From: an uncultured Bacteroidales bacterium
Lineage (GTDB): Bacteria > Bacteroidota > Bacteroidia > Bacteroidales > Bacteroidaceae
Length of the DNA: 45,536 nucleotides
Assembly (NCBI GenBank): GCA_902801485.1
Contig: CADCIP010000028.1
Location: 1 to 45,536, forward strand
Direction: 5' to 3'
The notes under the pieces are model-generated. The model was given only the letters and a program-made list of their open reading frames with translations, was not told where the DNA came from and ran no database searches. Position 1 is the first letter of the stretch, and the number at the start of each line of letters is the position of its first letter. This document shows positions 38,545-45,536 of the stretch, one piece after another. A program made the position numbers and the translations under genes.

Positions 38545-41365
38545 CAGTAAGATCTCTGTTTTTGGCGCGCGCGTTCATAATCTGAAGAACGTTGATGTAA
38601 CAATACCCAGAAATCGTCTGACAGTTATTACCGGCCTTAGTGGTAGCGGAAAATCGTCTCTCGCATTCGATACTATCTTTGCCGAAGGACAGCGTCGTTA
38701 TATTGAGACTTTCAGTGCCTATGCACGCAACTTCTTGGGTAACCTCCAACGTCCGGATGTAGATAAGATAACCGGCTTAAGTCCTGTCATCAGTATTGAG
38801 CAGAAGACCACCAACAAGAATCCGCGAAGTACGGTAGGTACCACTACCGAGATATACGATTTCTTTCGCCTCCTCTATGCACGTGCTTCAGAAGCTTTCT
38901 CGTATGAAACGGGCGAGAAGATGGTACGTTATACCGAGGAACAGATTATCGATCTTATTCTGAGGGATTATCTTGGCCGCAAAATTTGCATTCTTTCCCC
39001 TTTGGTGAAGAACAGGAAAGGACATTATCAGGATTTGTTCGAGAATATACAGAAAAAGGGATATCTCTATGTCCGTGTCGATGGTCAGATTCAGGAAATT
39101 ATCCCTGGCATGAAACTGGACCGTTACAGAAACCACGACATTGAGGTGGTGATAGACCGGCTGAAGGTACAGGACAAAGATGATAAACGTCTTGTTCAGA
39201 GCGTTGCTACAGCGATGAAACAAGGAGATGGCCTGATGCTGGTTTATGATATGGAAACAGAGAAGGTACGCTATTACAGCAAGCAGTTGATGTGTCCTAC
39301 CACAGGTATTTCCTACAGGGAGCCAGCTCCGCATGATTTCTCCTTTAACAGCCCGCAGGGTGCCTGCCCCAGATGTAAAGGTCTTGGTTATGTAAGCGTT
39401 ATAGACGAGGATAAGGTCTTCCCCGATAAATCCTTGTCTGTCAGGCAGGGTGGTATAGCTCCTTTGGGTAAAGCGCGCTCTGCTATGATATTCTGGCAGA
39501 TAGAGGCTGTATTAGAGAAGTACGGCAGTACCCTCGATACACCCCTCTCCGATGTGCCTCACGATGCTTTGCAGGAGATTATTGACGGCAGTACCGACCG
39601 GTTACGTATCTCTGCTGATGTGGCAAAGCTCACAAACGATTACTTTGCTTCTTACGACGGTCTGGGTAAATATATCAGTCAAATGCAAGATTCCGATATG
39701 TCTGCCAGTGCGCAGAAGTGGGCCGAGCAGTTCAGCTGCTCTGCAGAATGTCCTGAATGTAAGGGCCAACGCCTAAACCGTGAATCATTGCATTTTCTCA
39801 TAGCAGGTAAGAACATTTCGGAACTTTGCCGAATGGACTTGCAGGAACTTTACGATTGGATTACGCATCTAAATGATAAACTCTCTCCTCAGCAACAGAA
39901 GATAGCAGCCGAGATACTTAAGGAGATTAAGACTCGTTTGCATTTCCTGCTTGATGTAGGACTCGACTATCTTTCTTTGGGGCGTTCCTCCGTAAGTCTT
40001 TCCGGTGGAGAGAGCCAGCGCATCCGTCTGGCCACACAGATAGGCAGTCAGTTGGTTAACGTATTGTATATTCTCGACGAACCCAGTATCGGATTACACC
40101 AGAAAGATAATATCAAGCTTATAGATTCGCTGAAGCAACTGCGTGACACAGGCAATTCCGTTATTGTTGTCGAGCACGATCAGGAGATGATGGAGAATGC
40201 CGACTATATAGTCGATGTCGGTCCCAAGGCAGGACGTAAGGGTGGGGAAATTGTATTCCAGGGTACCTATACCGACATGTTGAAGCAGCATACCCTTACC
40301 AGTCAGTATCTTACAGGTGAACTTCGTATAGATATACCCTCTACACGCAGGGATGGCAATGGTAAGAATCTTGTCTTACATGGTGCCACTGGCAATAACC
40401 TTAAGAACGTAGATGTTGCTTTCCCGCTTGGCAAGTTTATATGTGTTACGGGTGTTAGCGGTAGCGGAAAGAGTACGCTTGTCAATGATACTTTACAACC
40501 CATCCTAAGTAAGCATTTCTACCGTTCTTTACGCGAGCCCCTTCCGTACCGAAGCATAGATGGACTAGAATATATAGATAAGGTAGTGGATGTCGATCAG
40601 AGTCCTTTGGGTCGTACTCCCCGTTCCAATCCAGCCACCTATACAGGTGTTTTCAATGATATTCGCAACCTCTTCGTCGAACTTCCCGAGGCTCGCATCC
40701 GTGGTTATAAACCAGGTCGTTTCTCCTTCAATGTAAAGGGCGGTCGATGCGAGGCATGCAGTGGCAATGGCTACAAGACCATCGAGATGAACTTCCTGCC
40801 CGATGTGTTTGTACCTTGCGAGGAATGCCGCGGCAAACGTTATAACCGCGAGACACTGGAGGTCCGATTCCGCGGCAAGAGCATTGCCGATGTGCTGGAT
40901 ATGACCATCAACCAGGCTGTAGAGTTCTTCGAGAATGTGCCCAATATCCTGAATAAGATTAAGGTTTTGCAGGATGTAGGTCTGGGCTATATTAAACTGG
41001 GTCAGCCCAGCACAACGCTTTCGGGCGGTGAAAGTCAGCGTGTAAAACTGGCTACCGAACTAAGCAAGCGGGATACAGGCAAGACTTTTTATATATTGGA
41101 CGAGCCTACAACGGGTTTGCACTTTGAGGATATCCGTGTCCTGCTCTCTGTACTGAACCGCTTGGTGGACAAGGGAAATACCGTGGTAGTTATCGAGCAT
41201 AATCTGGATGTTATCAAGTGTGCCGACTGGATAATTGATATGGGACCGGAAGGCGGCAGGGGCGGTGGCCAGCTTATTTTCTCAGGCACCCCCGAAGATT
41301 TAGTTCGTAACGGCATAGGGGCAACAGCACCATTCCTTAAGAAATTATTGGATGTTAAACAGTAA
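38531..41365 (+). CDS. uvrA: Excinuclease ABC subunit A
   Basis: A 944-residue damage-recognition ATPase of nucleotide excision repair. Two ABC modules are seen: Walker A GLSGSGKSSLAFD and GVSGSGKSTLVND, with signature LSGGESQRIRLATQ and LSGGESQRVKLATE. Zinc sites are CPECKGQR and CEACSGNGY...CEECRGKRY. The first zinc module begins CPTTGISY, so its second Cys is Thr; I believe this is usual in Bacteroidetes. Translation may begin at 38531 or 38537 inside the end of the gliding-CTD gene, suggesting coupling. Confidence 0.98.
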   Translation: MVMSDSKISVFGARVHNLKNVDVTIPRNRLTVITGLSGSGKSSLAFDTIFAEGQRRYIETFSAYARNFLGNLQRPDVDKITGLSPVISIEQKTTNKNPRSTVGTTTEIYDFFRLLYARASEAFSYETGEKMVRYTEEQIIDLILRDYLGRKICILSPLVKNRKGHYQDLFENIQKKGYLYVRVDGQIQEIIPGMKLDRYRNHDIEVVIDRLKVQDKDDKRLVQSVATAMKQGDGLMLVYDMETEKVRYYSKQLMCPTTGISYREPAPHDFSFNSPQGACPRCKGLGYVSVIDEDKVFPDKSLSVRQGGIAPLGKARSAMIFWQIEAVLEKYGSTLDTPLSDVPHDALQEIIDGSTDRLRISADVAKLTNDYFASYDGLGKYISQMQDSDMSASAQKWAEQFSCSAECPECKGQRLNRESLHFLIAGKNISELCRMDLQELYDWITHLNDKLSPQQQKIAAEILKEIKTRLHFLLDVGLDYLSLGRSSVSLSGGESQRIRLATQIGSQLVNVLYILDEPSIGLHQKDNIKLIDSLKQLRDTGNSVIVVEHDQEMMENADYIVDVGPKAGRKGGEIVFQGTYTDMLKQHTLTSQYLTGELRIDIPSTRRDGNGKNLVLHGATGNNLKNVDVAFPLGKFICVTGVSGSGKSTLVNDTLQPILSKHFYRSLREPLPYRSIDGLEYIDKVVDVDQSPLGRTPRSNPATYTGVFNDIRNLFVELPEARIRGYKPGRFSFNVKGGRCEACSGNGYKTIEMNFLPDVFVPCEECRGKRYNRETLEVRFRGKSIADVLDMTINQAVEFFENVPNILNKIKVLQDVGLGYIKLGQPSTTLSGGESQRVKLATELSKRDTGKTFYILDEPTTGLHFEDIRVLLSVLNRLVDKGNTVVVIEHNLDVIKCADWIIDMGPEGGRGGGQLIFSGTPEDLVRNGIGATAPFLKKLLDVKQ

Positions 41366-41381
41366 AAACAATCTTCATTCC

Positions 41382-42995
41382 ATGAAAACAAACAAGCCAA
41401 AAGGCATCCACAACCTTATCCCTCCATTACGGGAGGGGGTGGGAGTGAGTCTTTTCTTTTCGCTTATCCCGTTTCTTCATGCCCAGCAGCGTCCAAATAT
41501 TCTGTACATCATGACAGATGACCATACTGCACAGATGATGTCCTGCTACGATAAAACCCATGTGCAGACTCCAAACCTCGACCGTATTGCCCGCGATGGT
41601 GTACGTTTTGTAAACAGCTTTGTGGCCAACTCGCTCTCCGGTCCCAGTCGTGCCTGTATGATTACTGGTAAACATAGCCACAAGAACGGCTTTACCAATA
41701 ACGAGCATGGGGTATTCGACGGCTCCCAGCAGACGATGCCCAAGCTCCTTCAAAAGGCTGGTTACAGCACTTGTCTGATTGGTAAATGGCATCTGGTAAG
41801 TACACCTACCGGGTTCGACCATTTCGAGATTATCCCCGGACAGGGTGAGTACTATAATCCCACGTTCATTACTATGGACGGCAAACGTCATGACGAGAAC
41901 GGATACCTTACCAATATCCTAACTGATAAGGCCATTGCGTGGCTCAGGGAACAGCAAAAGTCAGACAAGCCCTTCGCTCTTTTCCTGCACGAGAAGGCTT
42001 GCCATCGCGACTGGCTTCCCGAACTCAAATACCTTCGTGAGTACGAGAATGTGACATTTAAGATTCCGGAGAATTTCAACGACGATTGGGAAGGTCGTCA
42101 GGCTGCCCGGCATCAAGAAATGGCCATAGCTTCCGATGTGGATATGACTATGGATTATGACTGCAAGGTATATGACCCCGCTCATTCTACACGCCTTACG
42201 GGAGCCTATCTTGGATATATCGGGAGGCTCAACAGCCGCGAACGAGCCCAATACGATATGTTCTACGATTCTCTCTCCATTGATTTCCGTAAACGTAAAC
42301 TTTCAGGTCAGGCACTTAAAGAGTTTAAGTATCAGCGCTTTATGCGCGACTATGCAAAGGTGCTTAAGACCTTCGACGATAACGTAGGCCGGCTGCTTGA
42401 TTATCTCGACGAGACCGGTCTTTCCGAGAATACCCTTGTGGTTTATACCAGCGACCAAGGATTCTATATGGGTGAGCACGGATGGTTTGACAAGCGTTTT
42501 ATGTACGAAGAGAGTTTCTCCACCCCTTTGGTGATGCGTATGCCCACCAAGTACGGCAAGCCTGTTGCCAAGGGCGACATCACAGAGTTGGTTCAGAACA
42601 TCGACTATGCCCCCACTTTCCTCGATTTGGCAGGAGTACCCATTCCCGAAGATATACAGGGAGTAAGTCTGTTGCCGTTACTCGAAGGCAAACACCCTAA
42701 GAACTGGCGTCAGAGTCTGTATTACCATTATTACGAATATCCTGCCGAACATAGTGTAAGAAGGCATTACGGAGTACGTACAGCCGACGGGTACAAGCTT
42801 ATTCATTTCTATCCGTGTGGCGATGAAAACCCCGAAGATGTAATCGACCAGTGGGAAATGTACGACCTGAATAATGATCCTCGTGAAATGCACAACATAT
42901 ATGGACAGAAGGGTAGGGAGAAACTTCAGAAACGTCTGCACAGAGAGTTGCTGCGATTGCAACGGCAATACGATGTAAAAGAGTCAGATCGCTAA
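41382..42995 (+). CDS. Secreted sulfatase, Ser-type (S1 family)
   Basis: A 537-residue sulfatase that removes sulfate esters from glycans. The N-terminal signal is unusual, with a repeat-derived stretch (LIPPLREGVG) before the hydrophobic core VSLFFSLIPFLHA. Metal ligands begin with TDDH (D46-D47). The formylglycine motif is S86-x-P-S-R with TG at 95-96, so it is a Ser-type enzyme needing an anSME maturase. SDQGFYMGEHGWFDKRFMYEE carries further metal and substrate residues and resembles N-acetylglucosamine-6-sulfatase-like S1 subfamilies. The C-terminal MYDLNNDPREMHNIY is typical. No anSME gene is in the window. Starts at ATG 41382, 16 bases after uvrA. Confidence 0.92.
   Translation: MKTNKPKGIHNLIPPLREGVGVSLFFSLIPFLHAQQRPNILYIMTDDHTAQMMSCYDKTHVQTPNLDRIARDGVRFVNSFVANSLSGPSRACMITGKHSHKNGFTNNEHGVFDGSQQTMPKLLQKAGYSTCLIGKWHLVSTPTGFDHFEIIPGQGEYYNPTFITMDGKRHDENGYLTNILTDKAIAWLREQQKSDKPFALFLHEKACHRDWLPELKYLREYENVTFKIPENFNDDWEGRQAARHQEMAIASDVDMTMDYDCKVYDPAHSTRLTGAYLGYIGRLNSRERAQYDMFYDSLSIDFRKRKLSGQALKEFKYQRFMRDYAKVLKTFDDNVGRLLDYLDETGLSENTLVVYTSDQGFYMGEHGWFDKRFMYEESFSTPLVMRMPTKYGKPVAKGDITELVQNIDYAPTFLDLAGVPIPEDIQGVSLLPLLEGKHPKNWRQSLYYHYYEYPAEHSVRRHYGVRTADGYKLIHFYPCGDENPEDVIDQWEMYDLNNDPREMHNIYGQKGREKLQKRLHRELLRLQRQYDVKESDR
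41420..41437 (+). repeat. Short palindromic (REP-like) element within the sulfatase signal sequence
   Basis: CCCTCC (41420-41425) pairs with GGAGGG (41432-41437) around a six-base loop, followed by GGTGGGAGTGAG. Such CCCTCC...GGAGGG(GT)GGG units are scattered between genes in Bacteroidetes genomes, as I recall. Here it lies in a coding frame and gives the peptide PPLREGVG. Confidence 0.6.
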
Positions 42996-44111
42996 AGCTG
43001 TATTTTTCCTGTGGGCAATAGCTGTCACGACAAAGGGCATTGCCATGTTGAAATATGTAATGTCGAAACTCGAACCGAACAATTCGCCCCAGCAATCATA
43101 TATATACATTTTGCTCACAAAATTCAATGCCACCAATGCCAGCAAGCAGCCGGATGTTGCCATCAGGTAAATATGCCACTTTCCACACCTCAGCCACGCC
43201 GTAATGAGACTCACCTCAATGATAAATATATCATTTATGATTAATCCCTGCCGGGTCTGAAGTTCAAAAGGATTGTATCTGAAGAAGAATAATTCATTCC
43301 AGTTCCATATAGCAAAAGGCAGGAAGGTAAGCGCAAACACAAACATTGTCAGTAGCGGAAAAGCAACGATTCTTTTTATGCCGGCATGTAGGAATTCTTC
43401 AAAGTAATATATAATAAAAGGTATGGCAACGCTCAGCCTTGTGCTTAGCATCAGTCCGCATATTATTGCCAGCAGCACCCAGTGATGCAAGAATCTTATA
43501 TTGTAATGTTTCAGGTACTGGATGATAGCTGCACAGCACAGAAAGTTCGACATAAGGTCGCTACGCACACAAACCTCGTACAGGAAAGCTGGGGATAGCA
43601 ACAGCATCGTAAAGGCAAAGGCAGAGGTTCGTAAATCGTACAATCGCCTGAGGCTGTCTGTATAAAACAGCAGACAGACAACAAAAGACAGTCCCACATT
43701 ACCTAACAGGAAGAAGGGAAGGTGTAATATCTGCCATACAGGGAAGGGAGAGGCATATCCCCCCAGATGCGTTTGGGCTGCGTATGGATATTCGCCGTGC
43801 AGCAGGTAATCCAGAAAATTATGGATGGCAGACCATCGGTCAACCTGCAAGGTATAAGGGTCAAAGTGTAGCTGCAAGCCTGCTAAGGCAATAACGGACA
43901 GTACCATCAGGCCAATCGTCAACTTGCAGCTCAGGTATCTAAGCAGTTTGTCCAGACAGCACAGAATGGCCCCCGTAAATGCTACATATAACACACAGAC
44001 ACCAACCGTCGAACCGACAGGCATCACGCGCATACCATACTTAAGGATAAAAAGTATGTTTATAGCGCAGTATAAAAGGAAAGCACTCAGTCTGTATCTG
44101 TCAGTCTTCAA
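42984..44111 (-). CDS. Integral membrane protein, GT-C-like glycosyltransferase
   Basis: A 375-residue protein with roughly ten hydrophobic helices. The first large loop carries DRWSAIHNFLDYLLHGEYPY, similar to the acidic loop after helix 1-2 in GT-C polyprenyl-phosphate-dependent mannosyl/arabinosyl transferases. Family placement is tentative, and no donor or acceptor can be named. The frame begins at a TTG (44109-44111) overlapping the stop of the upstream gene as TTGA. The first ATG (44031-44033) would remove the first helix, so TTG looks genuine. The 3' end overlaps that of the convergent sulfatase gene by 12 bases. Confidence 0.6.
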   Translation of the reverse strand: MKTDRYRLSAFLLYCAINILFILKYGMRVMPVGSTVGVCVLYVAFTGAILCCLDKLLRYLSCKLTIGLMVLSVIALAGLQLHFDPYTLQVDRWSAIHNFLDYLLHGEYPYAAQTHLGGYASPFPVWQILHLPFFLLGNVGLSFVVCLLFYTDSLRRLYDLRTSAFAFTMLLLSPAFLYEVCVRSDLMSNFLCCAAIIQYLKHYNIRFLHHWVLLAIICGLMLSTRLSVAIPFIIYYFEEFLHAGIKRIVAFPLLTMFVFALTFLPFAIWNWNELFFFRYNPFELQTRQGLIINDIFIIEVSLITAWLRCGKWHIYLMATSGCLLALVALNFVSKMYIYDCWGELFGSSFDITYFNMAMPFVVTAIAHRKNTALAI

Positions 44112-45454
44112 TTCTTTATCTTTATGCTCTTGGTGCCGGTTTTAACAATAACAGTCTCGCCCTTGGCGGCTTTCCGGATGGCAGATTTGCCGTGTCCCAG
44201 GAATTTGCCGTCCAAAGTATAAACCGTAACTTCTCCGTCGTTCTTTTCCGATTCCGTTCTGCTTAAACCTACAGGGTCTTCATACGTTACTGTAATGCTG
44301 TTGATGGTATTCTTGTAACTGGCCGAGAGCGTTTTCTTGCTGGCCTTGCACAACAGGCTTGTGGTAAGCGTACCGGCATTATTGGTGGTCTTGTACAGAC
44401 GGGCACTGGCACCTTCCTTCAGGATTTTAATGGATTCCAAGTCGTTCCCCTTCAGTCCATATACAGCCAGATCAGCTTTCGAGAAAGTACCGACGGGCAG
44501 CTTAACGCTATAGCCCGAATAGCTGGGGCCGCTGAATACCTCCACCATAGCATCCTCCTCCGGAACCTCCACAGCCTTGAACACACGGTTCATGCCCGAC
44601 GCCCAGGCGTTCAAGTCCCACGTCTCGTCGTTATATACCCACACAAAACCGCCTGTGGCAACCCCATCGTCCTTCCATTTCTGGAACTGAGCCATGTTCT
44701 TGTCCACGCTCCAGTCGTTCGAGTAATTCAACAGACCTGCATGACGCTCGTTTACCCCGTTGAAGGTCCATGTTCCAACCCTGTTCACGTTGCCGGCACC
44801 TCCGTCGTAACACTGTACCATAACACGGTCCACGGCATCCGGCTTGCTGGCCCTGATTTTTGTGCACAGGTTTTGCCAGTAGCTCTTGTTTGTATAAGGT
44901 GCCAGAGTTGTCTTATAGCCCAGATTGTACATCATGATATGAAACTTGGCACCCGTTTCCAGATCGTAGCATTGCTCGTCGTCGTTGTTCACGCCGTCTA
45001 TCTCAGGTACCGCCTCTTTCAGGGCCTTAAAGTTCTTGTAAAGCATCGTGTTGGCACCCGTTCCTTTGGTATTGATAAGGTTCTTTATATTATCGTACGA
45101 GTTATTTCCCCATCCTCCTATAACAATATCTATGCGTTGGATGCTGGTGGGTGGAGTCTTCAGGTTTCTGATGTCCATCTGATAGTTGGGCTGAGGTTTT
45201 GCGAAGACATATTCGCCGTCCTTACAGATTACTTCTCCGTCTGTTTTCAGCGTGCCATCCGGATCAACGTGAACATTAAAAAGCAGTACATACGTAAATC
45301 CCGACTCGCGCAAGGTTGTAATGGTTTTGGGACGTTCTCTGCGGATATGTCCGCCCACATACACGCCAGATACCGTTTTTATTTCAGGCTGAGCCTCCAC
45401 AGGCATTTGCCAGAGGGCAAGAACTGAAAGTAAAATCAGGTTAATTCTTTTCAT
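44108..45454 (-). CDS. Secreted GH18-like protein with beta-gamma crystallin-like domain
   Basis: A 448-residue exported protein. It has a signal peptide (1-21) and a TIM-barrel-like domain (about 25-295). Strand 4 reads EIDGVNNDDEQCYD: aligned to the GH18 DGxDxDxE motif it keeps D153, D158 and the acid E160, while the third-position Asp is N156. A beta-gamma crystallin-like module follows (303-391: VEVFSGPSYSGYSVKLPVG, NDLESIKI, NTINSITV). Residues 400-448 resemble a T9SS type A tail (VTVYTLDGKFLGHGKSA...ETVIVKTGTKSIKIKN). It may bind or cleave beta-linked GlcNAc polymers or N-glycan cores. It is followed by and overlaps the GT-C-like gene. Confidence 0.75.
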   Translation of the reverse strand: MKRINLILLSVLALWQMPVEAQPEIKTVSGVYVGGHIRRERPKTITTLRESGFTYVLLFNVHVDPDGTLKTDGEVICKDGEYVFAKPQPNYQMDIRNLKTPPTSIQRIDIVIGGWGNNSYDNIKNLINTKGTGANTMLYKNFKALKEAVPEIDGVNNDDEQCYDLETGAKFHIMMYNLGYKTTLAPYTNKSYWQNLCTKIRASKPDAVDRVMVQCYDGGAGNVNRVGTWTFNGVNERHAGLLNYSNDWSVDKNMAQFQKWKDDGVATGGFVWVYNDETWDLNAWASGMNRVFKAVEVPEEDAMVEVFSGPSYSGYSVKLPVGTFSKADLAVYGLKGNDLESIKILKEGASARLYKTTNNAGTLTTSLLCKASKKTLSASYKNTINSITVTYEDPVGLSRTESEKNDGEVTVYTLDGKFLGHGKSAIRKAAKGETVIVKTGTKSIKIKN

Positions 45455-45495
45455 TTTTATTACATTTAAATAAATGGTTTGTTGTAAATCGTTTG

Positions 45496-45503
45496 CAAAT
45501 ATA
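45496..45503 (-). promoter_or_regulatory. -7 box of the GH18-like gene
   Basis: TATATTTG on the minus strand, 41 bases before the ATG. The rest of the window edge (45504-45536) is non-coding as far as can be seen. Confidence 0.6.
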
Positions 45504-45536
45504 CAAAAAAATCCCGTACCTCCATCACGAAGTACG

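Noticed and set aside
1-45536. CRISPR arrays, insertion sequences, rRNA genes and replication origins
   Set aside because: Looked for regularly spaced repeats, transposase motifs and conserved rRNA segments on both strands; none was seen.

Overview
The window looks like a chromosome segment of a Bacteroidales bacterium, most likely Prevotella or a close relative. Gene starts carry the Bacteroidetes -7 box TAnnTTTG, several with a TTTG box 20 bases upstream, and Shine-Dalgarno sites are mostly absent. Lineage-typical genes include class III fructose-1,6-bisphosphatase, the rseC-rnfBCDGEA cluster, bamD with an omega-like RNA polymerase subunit and a DUF4293 protein, a DUF5117-type metalloprotease, C10 peptidase and gliding-type C-terminal domains. 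No insertion sequence, integrase, rRNA or CRISPR array was seen, and no stretch above 300 bases lacks a gene. The longest gap, 29039-29315, holds only a promoter box and a terminator.

Region 1 (1-4973) is accessory and defence-like. It holds the start of a RhuM-family gene, then a compact minus-strand operon read from 3417 down to 223: a WYL-domain regulator, two unrecognised small proteins, a PD-(D/E)XK-type nuclease candidate and a DEDDh 3'-5' exonuclease. A Fic AMP-transferase gene follows. Its promoter is bracketed by repeated CGCA-N5-TGCG dyads, and its 3' end is cut short by a 38-bp tandem duplication that shifts the frame. This region is the best place to look for an undescribed system.

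Region 2 (5020-16192) is mostly housekeeping: pyruvate phosphate dikinase with a strong terminator, rlmD, fbp, a PCMD-type secreted protein coupled to nspC (polyamine synthesis), a Gly-Leu-Leu-Gly tRNA cluster with unusual tRNA-end mimics, a Tyr/Gly/Arg-rich secreted protein, and ispE.

Region 3 (16317-29038) holds the complete Rnf ferredoxin:NAD+ oxidoreductase operon, galE, a secreted C10 cysteine peptidase with a dockerin-like tail, a small lipoprotein, a winged-helix protein, pncC and a Tat-exported Gfo/Idh/MocA oxidoreductase.

Region 4 (29242-45536) contains a large zinc metalloprotease, uvrB, the bamD-omega-DUF4293 set, a convergent LysM/beta-barrel pair, a type-B gliding C-terminal-domain protein overlapping uvrA, a Ser-type sulfatase, a GT-C-like membrane protein and a GH18-like secreted protein with a beta-gamma crystallin-like module. 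UvrA and UvrB are the two damage-recognition subunits of nucleotide excision repair. The secreted enzymes fit a gut or oral glycan- and protein-degrading lifestyle.
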